From NCBI GenBank assembly GCA_963714455.1, contig CAVQON010000014.1, forward strand, positions 62,001 through 126,000: a stretch of 64,000 nucleotides of DNA. Direction: 5' to 3'. The translations under genes and the position numbers were made by a program. Positions 41,579-50,007 of the stretch are shown piece after piece. The notes under the pieces are model-generated. The model searched no databases. It saw only the letters and a program-made list of their open reading frames with translations, and was not told the origin of the DNA. Numbering within the stretch: position 1 is the stretch's first letter; the number at the start of each line of letters is the position of its first letter. This DNA comes from CAVQGZ01 sp963714455 (GTDB taxonomy: Bacteria; Actinomycetota; Actinomycetes; Jiangellales; Jiangellaceae).

Positions 41579-43177
41579 GTGATCACCGCCACCGACGTCG
41601 ACGTCCGCGCCGGCAGCCAGCTGCTGCTGCACGGGGCGTCGTTTCGCGTCGGACCCGGCCAGAAGATCGGTCTCGTCGGTCGCAACGGGGCCGGCAAGAC
41701 CACGCTCACCCGCATCCTCGCGGGTGAGTCGCAGCCGGCAGGCGGCACCGTCCACCGCACCGGCACCATCGGCTACCTGCCCCAAGACCCCCGCACCAGC
41801 GACCCGTCGGTGATCGCCCGCGACCGCATCCTCGGTGCCCGGGGCCTGGACGAGGTGGTGCCCGCGATGCGTGAGGTCGAGCTCGAGCTGGCCGGGACGT
41901 CCGGTGAGAAGCAGGAGCGCGCGATGAAGCGCTACGCCCGGCTGGAGTCCGAGTTCGTCGTACGGGGCGGGTACGCCGCCGAGAGCGAGGCGGCGACGAT
42001 CGCCGCCAGCCTGGGTCTGGACGCCCGGGTGCTCGGCCAACCGGTCGGCACCCTGTCCGGTGGGCAGCGGCGCCGGGTCGAGCTGGCACGCATCCTCTTC
42101 TCCGAGTCCGACACCCTGCTGCTGGACGAGCCCACCAACCACCTCGACGCCGACTCGGTGGTGTGGCTGCGCGACTTCTTGCGCTCGTTCGGCGGCGGCA
42201 TCGTCGTCATCAGCCACGACACCGCCCTGCTGGAGCGCACCGTGACCGGCGTGTTCCACCTCGACGCCACTCGCGGCGTCATGGACGTCTACGCGATGGG
42301 GTGGTCGGCCTACCTCGAGCAGCGCGAGACCGACGAGCGTCGTCGTCGCCGTGAGCGCGCCAACGCCGAGAAGAAGGCAACCCAGCTCAAGTCGCAGGCC
42401 GACCGCATGCGGGCCAAGGCCACCAAGGCGACTGCGGCGCAGAACATGGACCGCCGCGCGGCCCGGCTGCTCGCCGGGCTCGAAGGCGCCCGCACGACCG
42501 ACCGTGTCGCCAAGCTGCGCCTGCCGGAGCCGGCCCCCTGCGGGCGCACCCCGCTCACAGCCCGCGAGCTGTCGAAGTCGTACGGGTCGCTGGAGGTGTT
42601 CACCGACGTCGACCTCGCCATCGACCGGGGCTCGCGAGTCGTGGTGCTCGGGCTCAACGGTGCCGGCAAGACGACCCTGCTGCGCATGCTGGCCGGGGTC
42701 GAGCCGTCCGACACCGGCGCCGTGGAGCCCGGCCACGGCCTCAAGGTCGGCTACTTCGCCCAGGAGCACGAGACGCTCGACATGTCGCAGACCGTGCTGG
42801 AGAACCTGCGCAGCGCTGCTCCGGACATGGACGACACGGGCGTGCGCACCGTCCTCGGCTCCTTCCTCTTCTCCGGCGACGACGCGAACAAGCCGGCGAA
42901 CGTGCTCTCCGGCGGTGAGCGCACCCGGCTGGCCCTGGCCACGCTGGTGGTGTCGAGCGCGAACGTGCTGCTGCTGGACGAGCCGACGAACAACCTCGAC
43001 CCTGCCTCACGCGCGGAGGTTCTCGACGCGGTACGGCGCTACAAGGGGGCGATCGTGCTGGTCACGCACGACGAGGGGGCGGTGGAGGCACTCGACCCGG
43101 AGCGGGTGCTGCTGCTGCCGGACGGGGTCGAAGACCTGTGGGGTGCCGACTACCTCGACCTGGTCACGCTTGCGTGA
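41579..43177 (+). CDS. ABC-F family ATPase
   Basis: A 532-residue protein with two ATPase domains and no membrane part. Domain 1 has 'GRNGAGKTTLTRILAG' and 'LSGGQRRRVELARIL'; the charged linker lies around residues 245-300 ('RRRRRERANAEKKATQ'); domain 2 has 'GLNGAGKTTLLRMLAG' and 'LSGGERTRLALATLV'. Both Walker B motifs carry 'LLLDEPTN'. ABC-F proteins act on the ribosome. Its neighbour, an enoyl-CoA hydratase, matches the Rv1472-Rv1473 pair of M. tuberculosis. The GTG start is divergent from bioY. Confidence 0.92.
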   Translation: MITATDVDVRAGSQLLLHGASFRVGPGQKIGLVGRNGAGKTTLTRILAGESQPAGGTVHRTGTIGYLPQDPRTSDPSVIARDRILGARGLDEVVPAMREVELELAGTSGEKQERAMKRYARLESEFVVRGGYAAESEAATIAASLGLDARVLGQPVGTLSGGQRRRVELARILFSESDTLLLDEPTNHLDADSVVWLRDFLRSFGGGIVVISHDTALLERTVTGVFHLDATRGVMDVYAMGWSAYLEQRETDERRRRRERANAEKKATQLKSQADRMRAKATKATAAQNMDRRAARLLAGLEGARTTDRVAKLRLPEPAPCGRTPLTARELSKSYGSLEVFTDVDLAIDRGSRVVVLGLNGAGKTTLLRMLAGVEPSDTGAVEPGHGLKVGYFAQEHETLDMSQTVLENLRSAAPDMDDTGVRTVLGSFLFSGDDANKPANVLSGGERTRLALATLVVSSANVLLLDEPTNNLDPASRAEVLDAVRRYKGAIVLVTHDEGAVEALDPERVLLLPDGVEDLWGADYLDLVTLA

Positions 43178-43284
43178 ACACCCGGCGCGTTCGGGCACGG
43201 ATATCGCCAAGTAGGTGGCGCCGCGACCAGGACCGCCTGATCATGGAGGTCGACGGCGCAGTGCCGTTCCCCCCAGGAGGCACA

Positions 43285-43506
43285 GTGGCCGACACCGAGG
43301 CGAAAGGCACCCGGGTGTCCGGGTCTGCCCGCGACTCGCTCAAGTCTGACCTCAGCGACAAGTACACCAAGGGTGCCAGCATTCGCGACTTGGCCGTCGA
43401 GACGGGCCGCTCGTACGGGTTCGTCCACCGGCTTCTGGTCGAGGCCGAGGTGCCGCTGCGCGGGCGGGGCGGGGCACCGAAGTCGAGGAAGAAGAAGGCC
43501 GACTAG
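43285..43506 (+). CDS. Small helix-turn-helix protein
   Basis: A 73-residue basic protein. Its core 'YTKGASIRDLAVETGRSYGF' reads as a helix-turn-helix of the kind seen in a widespread actinobacterial family, and the tail is Gly/Arg/Lys-rich. The GTG start 43285 is set by an AGGAGG ribosome binding site at 43275-43280; the longer frame upstream is in the ABC-F 3' end. It probably binds DNA; targets are unknown. Its TAG stop lies inside the predicted -10 of the next gene. Confidence 0.82.
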   Translation: MADTEAKGTRVSGSARDSLKSDLSDKYTKGASIRDLAVETGRSYGFVHRLLVEAEVPLRGRGGAPKSRKKKAD

Positions 43507-43509
43507 CGT
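43504..43509 (+). promoter_or_regulatory. -10 element of the enoyl-CoA hydratase gene
   Basis: TAGCGT includes the stop codon of the HTH gene and ends seven bases before GTG 43517, which points to a leaderless transcript. Confidence 0.45.
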
Positions 43510-43516
43510 TCGAGCC

Positions 43517-44308
43517 GTGAAGCTGGCCGACCCCCGCCTCGAGGCGGGCTTCGTCCGTGTGTCCGTGGACGGCCCTCGGGCCGACGTGCGGCTCGTGCGA
43601 CCTGAGGCTCGCAACGCCCAGACGCCGGCGACCTGGCGCGCCCTGGCCGCCGTCGGCGAGCTGCTGGCGCCGGACGTCCGCGTGGTCGTGCTCAGCGCCG
43701 AGGGTGCGTCGTTCTCCGCGGGTCTCGACCGGCGCATGCTGGACGGGTCCGGCGTGCCGGGGGAGCCCGCGCTCGCGGACCTGGCTCGCATGCCGGCCGC
43801 GCAGCTCGACGCCACGATCGAGGAGTACCAGCAGGGCTTCACGTGGTGGCGGGAGTCGCCGGCCGTCACGATCGCCGCGGTGCAGGGCCACGCCGTCGGA
43901 GCCGGTTTTCAGCTCGCCTTGGCGTGTGACCTCATGATCTGCGCGGACGACGCGCAGCTGGCCATGCGGGAGACGTCACTGGGGTTGGTTCCCGACCTGG
44001 GTGGGACGGCCCCGTTGCTCGATGCGGTCGGGTACGGCCGAGCGCTGGAGATCTGCGCGACCGGACGCTGGGTGCGCGCGGCCGAGGCCGCCGACCTCGG
44101 CATCGCCCAGGCCGTCGTCCCGGCGGCGGCGCTGGCGTCGTCCGTGGACGACCTCGTGGCTGCGTTGCTGGCCGCCCCCGCCGGTGCGCTCGTGGCGACG
44201 AAACGGCTTCTCGGCGGCGCCCGGGGCCGCTCGCGTGCCGAGCAGCGCACCGCCGAGCGCGCCGAGCAGGGTCAGCGGCTGGCCGAGCTGGCCCGGCTGC
44301 TGGCCTGA
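43517..44308 (+). CDS. Enoyl-CoA hydratase/isomerase family protein (EchA12-like)
   Basis: A 263-residue crotonase-fold protein. The oxyanion-hole segments 'SAEGASFSAGLDRRML' and 'QGHAVGAGFQLALACDLMI', and 'ETSLGLVPDLGGT' after them, are in the expected order. The second position near 'LGLVPDLGG' has Asp where hydratases often have Glu, so the reaction (hydratase or isomerase) is uncertain. The start GTG 43517 is based on the -10 spacing and on the match 'MKLADPRLEAGF'. Neighbour of an ABC-F gene as in mycobacteria. Confidence 0.87.
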   Translation: MKLADPRLEAGFVRVSVDGPRADVRLVRPEARNAQTPATWRALAAVGELLAPDVRVVVLSAEGASFSAGLDRRMLDGSGVPGEPALADLARMPAAQLDATIEEYQQGFTWWRESPAVTIAAVQGHAVGAGFQLALACDLMICADDAQLAMRETSLGLVPDLGGTAPLLDAVGYGRALEICATGRWVRAAEAADLGIAQAVVPAAALASSVDDLVAALLAAPAGALVATKRLLGGARGRSRAEQRTAERAEQGQRLAELARLLA

Positions 44309-44404
44309 GCACGTCCCGCTGACTCGTCCGGCGGAACAAGCCCTTGGCCGACGATGTTGGTCTCGTGACGTCGGGGACCTCGCCCGACGGGACGAGGAGG
44401 GCGA

Positions 44405-46291
44405 ATGTCGGGACCCGGCATGTGGATGACGTACCGGTCGATGACCCGGGACCAGTCGGTGAAGGACGCCAAGCTGGCACCGGGCACTGTCCGGCGCGTC
44501 GCGTCGTATGCCCGTCCGTACTCCCGGCCGATCGCGGTCTTTCTCGTCATCGTCGTCATCAGCGCGCAGCTCGTCGTCGCGGCCCCGCTGCTGTTCCAGC
44601 GCATCGTCGACGACGGCATCCTGGCCGGCAACGGGACGCTGGTGACCCAGCTCGCGATCATCGTGGCGGTGATCGCCGTCGTCGACGCGGGCCTGTCGCT
44701 GGTGGAGCGCTGGTACTCCGCGCGCATCGGTGAAGGCCTGATCTTCGACCTGCGCACCCAGGTGTTCTCCCACGTCCAGCGCCAGCCCATCGCCTTCTTC
44801 ACCCGCGCGCAGACCGGCGCCCTCGTCTCGCGGCTCAACAGCGACGTCATCGGTGCCCAGCAGGCCTTCACCGGCACGCTTGCCGGGGTGGTCTCCAACG
44901 GCATCAGCGTCGTCGTGATCGTCATCGCGATGCTCGCGCTGTCGTGGCAGGTCACCATCGGGGCGCTGCTGCTGCTGCCGGTCTTCCTCGTGCCCGCCCG
45001 CTGGGTGGGGCGTCGCCTCGCGGCACTGAGCCGCGAGCAGATGGGCCTGAACGCCGAGATGAGCGGCATGATGACCGAACGGTTCAACGTCGCCGGCGCG
45101 CTGCTCGTCAAGCTGTTCGGTCGTCCGGCGCAGGAGAGCGAGCAGTTCTCGTCCCGGGCGTCGCGGGTGCGCGACATCGGCATCACGATCGCCCTGCAGA
45201 ACCGCGCGTTCTTCGTCGCACTCACCCTGGTCACGTCGCTGGCCACGGCGATCGTCTACGGCGTCGGCGGCAACCTGGTGGTCGACGGCACCCTCACTCT
45301 GGGCACGCTGCTGGCCCTGGTCGCGCTGCTGGGACGGCTGTACGGGCCGCTGACCGCGCTCAGCAACGTCCGCATCGACATCATGACCGCGCTCGTCAGC
45401 TTCGAGCGGGTCTTCGAGGTGCTCGACCTCAAGCCCTTGGTCGACGAGGCTCCCGACGCGCGTCCGCTGCCCACCGACGCCGCCGACGTCGAGCTCGACG
45501 CCGTCTCGTTCCGCTACCCCAAGGCCGGCGAGGTGTCGCTGGCGTCGCTGGAGAGCATCGCGACCACGGAGCGTGCAGTAGCCGGCATGACCCTCACCGA
45601 CATCTCGCTCCGGGTCGAGCCGGGGCAGATGGTCGCGCTGGTCGGGCCGTCCGGGGCGGGCAAGACCACACTGACGGCCCTGGTCAGTCGCCTGTACGAC
45701 CCGACGTCCGGCTCGGTGCGCATCGGTGGCACCGACCTGCGGGACGCGACCCTCGCCTCGCTCACCGACACGGTCGGCGTGGTGACGCAGGACGCGCACA
45801 TGTTCCACGACACCATCCGCAACAACCTGCTCTACGCCCGTCCCGACGCCACCGACGAGCAGGTGTGGGAGGCGTTGCGCGCCGCGCAGGTCGACTCGCT
45901 GGTGGCGGCCCTGCCGGACGGGCTCGACACGATGGTCGGCGACCGTGGCTACCGCCTGTCCGGGGGCGAGAAGCAGCGCATGGCGATCGCCCGGCTGATG
46001 CTCAAGGCGCCCCAGGTCGTGATCCTGGACGAGGCCACCGCGCACCTGGACTCCGAGTCGGAGTCGGCCGTGCAGCGTGCCCTGGACATCGCGCTGGACG
46101 GCCGCACGTCGCTGGTGATCGCGCACCGGCTCTCGACCGTCCGCAACGCCGACACGATCCTCGTGCTCGACGGCGGCCGCATCGTCGCGCGCGGCACGCA
46201 TGCCGAGCTGCTCGACGAGGGCGGCCTCTACGCCGACCTGTACCGCACGCAGTTCGCCGACACCGCCCCCGCCGAGCCTGCGTCGGTGTGA
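44405..46291 (+). CDS. ABC exporter, fused permease-ATPase
   Basis: A 628-residue half-transporter. Residues 50-350 form the six-helix membrane domain ('RPIAVFLVIVVISAQLVVAA' and following), and the rest is the ATPase with Walker A 'GPSGAGKTTLTALVSR', signature 'RLSGGEKQRMAIARLMLKAP' and Walker B 'VVILDEATAHLDSESE'. It should work as a dimer of lipid or drug exporter type. The ATG 44405 has a GACGAGGAGG ribosome binding site. There is an insertion before the ATPase (about residues 375-390, 'SLASLESIATTERAV') that most relatives lack. Confidence 0.92.
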   Translation: MSGPGMWMTYRSMTRDQSVKDAKLAPGTVRRVASYARPYSRPIAVFLVIVVISAQLVVAAPLLFQRIVDDGILAGNGTLVTQLAIIVAVIAVVDAGLSLVERWYSARIGEGLIFDLRTQVFSHVQRQPIAFFTRAQTGALVSRLNSDVIGAQQAFTGTLAGVVSNGISVVVIVIAMLALSWQVTIGALLLLPVFLVPARWVGRRLAALSREQMGLNAEMSGMMTERFNVAGALLVKLFGRPAQESEQFSSRASRVRDIGITIALQNRAFFVALTLVTSLATAIVYGVGGNLVVDGTLTLGTLLALVALLGRLYGPLTALSNVRIDIMTALVSFERVFEVLDLKPLVDEAPDARPLPTDAADVELDAVSFRYPKAGEVSLASLESIATTERAVAGMTLTDISLRVEPGQMVALVGPSGAGKTTLTALVSRLYDPTSGSVRIGGTDLRDATLASLTDTVGVVTQDAHMFHDTIRNNLLYARPDATDEQVWEALRAAQVDSLVAALPDGLDTMVGDRGYRLSGGEKQRMAIARLMLKAPQVVILDEATAHLDSESESAVQRALDIALDGRTSLVIAHRLSTVRNADTILVLDGGRIVARGTHAELLDEGGLYADLYRTQFADTAPAEPASV

Positions 46292-46312
46292 CCCCGTTGA
46301 CCGTCGCAGCGG

Positions 46313-47080
46313 TCAGAGCGATGCCAGCAGGCCGCCGTCCACGGCGACCATCGACCCGGTGACGAACGACGCGGCGGGGGACAGGACGAACGCGGCAACC
46401 CGGGCGAACTCCGCCGGCTCGCCGTAGCGCCGCAGCGGGATCATCGCCTCCCAGCGTGCCCGCGACGCCGCGGCGTCCCCGCTGAGGGCGTCGAGCTCGT
46501 CGAGCCGCTCGGTGCCGATCCGTCCCGGCATGAGCCCGACGACCCGCACCCCGGCGGGGCCGTACTCGTCGGCCAGCTGCTTGGCGACCATGGCCAGCCC
46601 GGGACGCAGACCGTTGGACGTGGCCAGCCCCGGGATCGGCGCCTTGACCGAGGTCGAGAGCACGAAGGCGATGGCCCCGCCCTCGCCCAGGCTGGCCGCC
46701 ACCGTGCGACCCATCCGCACCCCGCCCAGCAACACCGACTCGAAGGCGGCGCGCCACTGGTCGTCGGTTGTCGCCGTGACCGAGCCGGGAGCGGGCCCCC
46801 CGACGCTGACCAGGGCGCCGTCGAGGCGGCCGAAGCGGGAGACGGCCGCGTCCACCAGTGCCTGAGGCGTCGACGGGTCGGCGTTGTCGGCGACGACGCC
46901 GAGAGCGCGATCAGCCCCCAGCGCCTGCACCGCGGCGTCGACCGAGTCGGCGTGCCGACCCGACACCACCACCCGGGCGCCCTCGTCCACCAGTACCTGG
47001 GCGACCGCCCGGCCCAGCCCACGAGCGGCGCCGGTGACGAGGTACACGCGGTCGGTCAGTCCGAGGTCCATGTGCGCCAT
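46313..47080 (-). CDS. SDR-family oxidoreductase
   Basis: About 255 residues. The NAD(P) motif 'VTGAARGLGRAVAQVL' is near residue 17. The usual 'NNAG' is replaced by 'VSVGGPAPG', and the catalytic Tyr-x-x-x-Lys is not obvious: at the expected place the sequence is 'ATSNGLRPGLAMVAKQLA', with no Tyr. Thus it belongs to the divergent SDR group near FabG-like reductases, and may not be a classical dehydrogenase. The end 'TGSMVAVDGGLLASL' is typical. ATG 47071 is an alternative start. Divergent from the sirtuin gene with only 25 bases between. Confidence 0.83.
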   Translation of the reverse strand: MAHMDLGLTDRVYLVTGAARGLGRAVAQVLVDEGARVVVSGRHADSVDAAVQALGADRALGVVADNADPSTPQALVDAAVSRFGRLDGALVSVGGPAPGSVTATTDDQWRAAFESVLLGGVRMGRTVAASLGEGGAIAFVLSTSVKAPIPGLATSNGLRPGLAMVAKQLADEYGPAGVRVVGLMPGRIGTERLDELDALSGDAAASRARWEAMIPLRRYGEPAEFARVAAFVLSPAASFVTGSMVAVDGGLLASL

Positions 47081-47094
47081 TGTGCGCGCCCGCC

Positions 47095-47100
47095 TAGCGT
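47095..47100 (+). promoter_or_regulatory. -10 element of the sirtuin gene
   Basis: TAGCGT ends five bases before GTG 47106 and eight before GTG 47109, so transcription should begin at the start codon. Confidence 0.4.
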
Positions 47101-47105
47101 CGGGG

Positions 47106-47858
47106 GTGGTGCGTGGCGAACTGGACGAGGTGCGCGGCTGGCTGGACGCCGCCGCGAGAGTCACCGTGCTCACCGGCGCGGGCGTCTCGACACCCTCGGG
47201 CATCCCTGACTTCCGGGGACCGAACGGCCTGTGGACGAAGGATCCGGGCGCTGCCGCCATGTTCGACATCGAGTCGTACCGCGCCGACCCTGACCTGCGC
47301 CGCCGCGCCTGGGCGAATCGGCGCGACCATCCCGCCTGGACCGCCGAGCCCAACCCCGCCCACGAGGCGTTCGTGCGCCTGGAGCAGCGCGGACGCCTGC
47401 GCGCCCTGCTCACCCAGAACATCGACGGGCTGCACCAGCGCGCCGGCAGCGACCCTGGGAAGGTGATCGAGCTGCACGGCACGCTGTTCTTCTCCGCCTG
47501 CCTCGAGTGCGGGCACCGCGTGCCGATGCGCGACGTGCTCGCCCGGGTGGACGCCGGCGAGGCCGACCCCCCGTGCGCGGCATGCGGCGGCATCCAGCGC
47601 TCGGCCACTGTCGCGTTCGGGCAGAGCCTCGACCCCGACGTGCTCGACGCCGCCGTGGACGCGGCATCCGACTGCGACGTGTTCGTCGCCGCGGGCACGT
47701 CCCTTCAGGTGAACCCGGCAGCCGGGCTCTGCCGGGTGGCGCTGCGCAGCGGAGCACGCCTCGTCGTGGCGAACGGGTCGCCCACCCCGTACGACTCCCA
47801 CGCGCACGCGGTTCTGCGCGACGACCTCACCGAGGTGCTGCCCGCCCTGCTCGCGTAG
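47106..47858 (+). CDS. NAD-dependent protein deacylase (sirtuin)
   Basis: A 250-residue sirtuin. The NAD site 'LTGAGVSTPSGIPDFRG', 'TQNIDGLHQRAG', the catalytic His in 'IELHGT', and the zinc cysteines 'CLECGH' and 'CAACGG' are all present, followed by 'AAGTSLQVNPAAGL'. It removes acyl groups from lysines using NAD. The segment 'WTKDPGAAAMFDIESYRAD' shows the small-domain insertion of class III/U-like bacterial sirtuins. GTG 47109 is an equal start choice. Confidence 0.92.
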   Translation: MVRGELDEVRGWLDAAARVTVLTGAGVSTPSGIPDFRGPNGLWTKDPGAAAMFDIESYRADPDLRRRAWANRRDHPAWTAEPNPAHEAFVRLEQRGRLRALLTQNIDGLHQRAGSDPGKVIELHGTLFFSACLECGHRVPMRDVLARVDAGEADPPCAACGGIQRSATVAFGQSLDPDVLDAAVDAASDCDVFVAAGTSLQVNPAAGLCRVALRSGARLVVANGSPTPYDSHAHAVLRDDLTEVLPALLA

Positions 47859-47935
47859 GCCGTGCCACGTCGGTCGGGCGAGCCTGGTCGCCGGTGGACG
47901 CTCAGTCACGCGGCGGGCGGTCGCAGGATACGGAT

Positions 47936-48108
47936 GTGCCGGGAAGGTGGGCACGCCCCCGCAGGCGTGACGGGACGAGAAGCCACGTCCGGACGCCCGT
48001 GGGGGGAGTGCCAGCACGCCATACGGTGGCTTCTCATCCCCCCACCGACCCCGATCGGTGGGTTTGTCTCCCTTCACGCCCCACCAGAAGGGTGCAGGTT
48101 CCCGGCAC
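47936..48108. repeat. Non-coding foldback element / possible structured RNA
   Basis: The 366-base gap between the sirtuin and the next gene holds nested complementary segments. GTGCCGGGAA (47936-47945) pairs perfectly with TTCCCGGCAC (48099-48108). GGCGTGACGGGA (47964-47975) pairs with TCCCTTCACGCC (48069-48080) with one mismatch. GGGACGAGAAGCCAC (47972-47986) pairs with GTGGCTTCTCATCCC (48026-48040) with one mismatch. CCACCGA-N6-TCGGTGG (48042-48061) makes a separate hairpin. This is either a small foldback element with 10-base terminal repeats or a folded RNA. No protein-like frame fits. Strand is unknown. Confidence 0.55.
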
Positions 48109-48112
48109 CGAA

Positions 48113-48130
48113 GCGCCAGCGCCAGCGCCA
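48113..48130 (+). repeat. Three tandem GCGCCA hexamers
   Basis: GCGCCA is repeated three times without interruption just after the foldback element. It is followed by a CTCGG repeat run (48141-48153). Simple-sequence expansion, no function seen. Confidence 0.7.
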
Positions 48131-48224
48131 ACCCCAGCGGCTCGGCTCGGCTCGCCGCGAGCGTGCCGGCCCCGCCTGTGGACGGCGAACGTCGCATCAG
48201 CCGCGGGGTCGCGACCATGGCCCC

Positions 48225-49145
48225 ATGAGACGCCTCCCCGAGTCGCTGCGTTCGTTGGCGCTGAGCCAGGAGGGGGTGGTGACGCGGGCGCAGTGCCTCG
48301 CCCACGGGCTCACCTCCCGCCAGGTCGACGCCCTCGGCGGGACAGGAGGACCGGGCAGGCGCTTGCTGCCTCGTGTCTACCTGGTGACGACCGGCGAACC
48401 CACCCGGCGGCAGCAGATGTGGGCAGGGCTGCTGTACGCCGGGGACGAGGCCCAGATCGCGTCCATCACCTCTCTGGAGGTGTACGGGCTGAAGTACGCC
48501 CCGAACGACGTCCGGGTGCACCTGCTCGTTCCGCACCGGCGCAAGGTCTGTGCACAACCGCCGCTGGTCGTGCACCGCAGCAGCCGTCTGCCGGCACGGC
48601 GGGTGCGGCAGGGACTGCCCACGTCCCCCGTGCCCCGAGCAGCAGTCGACTCCGCACGAGAGGTGGCGCCTCGGGATGCTCGGGCGCTGCTGGCCGAAGT
48701 CGTTCAGCGCAGGCTCACGACCCTCGATGCGCTCTGGCGGGAGGTAGCGGCAGGACACACGAGGGGCGCCGCCCAGGTGCGCCAGGCGCTGCGCGACTTG
48801 GGCTCCGGCGCCGCCTCGGCACCCGAGCTCGACCTGCTCGCGGTCCTTGGTCGCAGCGTCGTCCTACCGCAGCCGGCCGTGAACGAACCGTTGAGTGTCG
48901 ACGGGCGAACCTTGGTGCCGGACCTGTGCTGGCGGGAGGCCAGGCTCGTGGTCGAGGTCGACAGCGCGGAGCACCACGGCTTCGGGCCCGACGCCGACCA
49001 GACGGCGCAGCGGCGAGCATCCCTGACCGCTGCCGGGTGGACTGTGCTGTCGATCTCGCCGCGCCGGATCAGGGACGACCCGGTGGGGGTGCTGCGCGAG
49101 ATCGAGGCCGCGTACCTCCTGGGTCTCCGCCGCCAGGCGGGATGA
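48225..49145 (+). CDS. AbiEi-like winged-helix plus restriction-endonuclease-fold protein
   Basis: A 306-residue protein. Residues 1-60 look like the winged helix of AbiEi antitoxin-type proteins ('LALSQEGVVTRAQCLAHGLT', 'PRVYLVTTGEPT'), and the C-terminal 100 residues have a PD-(D/E)XK/VSR-like core: 'VPDLCWREARLVVEVDSAEH', 'RRASLTAAGWTVLSIS'. This two-part architecture is common in actinobacteria as single genes without an AbiEii toxin; here too no toxin gene follows. The function is unknown. The ATG 48225 was chosen; upstream frames pass through the foldback element. Low-complexity flanks hint at acquisition. Confidence 0.72.
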   Translation: MRRLPESLRSLALSQEGVVTRAQCLAHGLTSRQVDALGGTGGPGRRLLPRVYLVTTGEPTRRQQMWAGLLYAGDEAQIASITSLEVYGLKYAPNDVRVHLLVPHRRKVCAQPPLVVHRSSRLPARRVRQGLPTSPVPRAAVDSAREVAPRDARALLAEVVQRRLTTLDALWREVAAGHTRGAAQVRQALRDLGSGAASAPELDLLAVLGRSVVLPQPAVNEPLSVDGRTLVPDLCWREARLVVEVDSAEHHGFGPDADQTAQRRASLTAAGWTVLSISPRRIRDDPVGVLREIEAAYLLGLRRQAG

Positions 49146-49157
49146 CCAGCGGACGGG

Positions 49158-49961
49158 TTACGACGGGGAGTGCTCGGCGTCCGCGGCGGCCGGGCGGGCG
49201 GTGCCGGGATCTGCGGGGCGGGCGGCGCGCTCGGCGCTGTCCTTGCGGGCCAGCAGCACGAAGCCGACCACTGCCACGATGCCGAACAAGAACCACTGCA
49301 CCGCGTAGATCAGGCTCGGCCCGGCGCTGAGCCGGGGAGCCGGGATGGCGATCAGCGCGTCGTCCTCAGCGGGGCGCTGCTCGACGCGTTCGAGCCACAC
49401 CGGGGCGAGGTCGTCGTCCAGCTGGGTGTCGAGCTCGGCCAGGTCGACGAACCGGATGGACGGCGGGGTCGAGTCCGAGTCGAGGCCGGAGCCCTGCCCC
49501 GACTCGCTGAGCCGCACGCGGCCGGTCAGCTCCACGACCGTGTCGACGGGCGGCGGCACCGCTACCTCGCCGGTCGATCGGGTGGCCGTGGGGACGAAGC
49601 CCCGGTCGACGAGCACCGCCGAGCCGTCGTCGAGCACCAGGGGGGCCAGGGCGTGCACCCCTGACTGGCCTTCCACCGAACGCAGGCGCAGCGCCAGCTC
49701 GGCCGTCGGGTCGAAGGTGCCTCGTACGGTCACCGTGCGCCACTGCACGTCGTCGGAGACCTCGTCTGGCGTCGTGGCTGCGTCGACCACGGAGTCCAGC
49801 GGGGCCGGCGGTGACTCGAGCGCAGAACGGATCGCCTCGTTGCGCTCGCCTCGCTGCTGGTAGCGGTCGAGCTGCCACAACCCCAGCAGCACGCAGGCGA
49901 CCGCCATCACCGTCGCGAACGCCAGCAGGCTCAGCCCGCGGCGCGTCCGGAACAGACCCAT
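49158..49961 (-). CDS. SURF1 family protein
   Basis: A 267-residue membrane protein. The N-terminal helix ends 'VLLGLWQLDRYQQRGERNEA', the SURF1 signature; the extracytoplasmic domain has 'VLVDRGFVP'; and the C-terminal helix starts 'LIYAVQWFLFGIVAVVGFV'. SURF1 proteins help assemble cytochrome c oxidase and handle heme A, which agrees with ctaA/ctaB elsewhere in the window. The charged Ala/Pro tail is not conserved. It converges on the AbiEi-like gene. Confidence 0.92.
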   Translation of the reverse strand: MGLFRTRRGLSLLAFATVMAVACVLLGLWQLDRYQQRGERNEAIRSALESPPAPLDSVVDAATTPDEVSDDVQWRTVTVRGTFDPTAELALRLRSVEGQSGVHALAPLVLDDGSAVLVDRGFVPTATRSTGEVAVPPPVDTVVELTGRVRLSESGQGSGLDSDSTPPSIRFVDLAELDTQLDDDLAPVWLERVEQRPAEDDALIAIPAPRLSAGPSLIYAVQWFLFGIVAVVGFVLLARKDSAERAARPADPGTARPAAADAEHSPS

Positions 49962-50007
49962 GCTCAGACGGTAGATCCTCGCGTTCGCGCAGCCGTCGCC
50001 TGGGGCG

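Noticed and set aside
47936..48108. 6C RNA or a known riboswitch in the foldback region
   Set aside because: There is a six-C run and a G/C-rich hairpin, but not the two C-loop hairpins of 6C RNA, nor a cobalamin, SAM or c-di-AMP core that I can recognise. Left as unclassified.
47507..49330. Long plus-strand frame running through the foldback element and the AbiEi-like gene
   Set aside because: Arg-rich and wrong phase; the frame from 48225 has the real domains.
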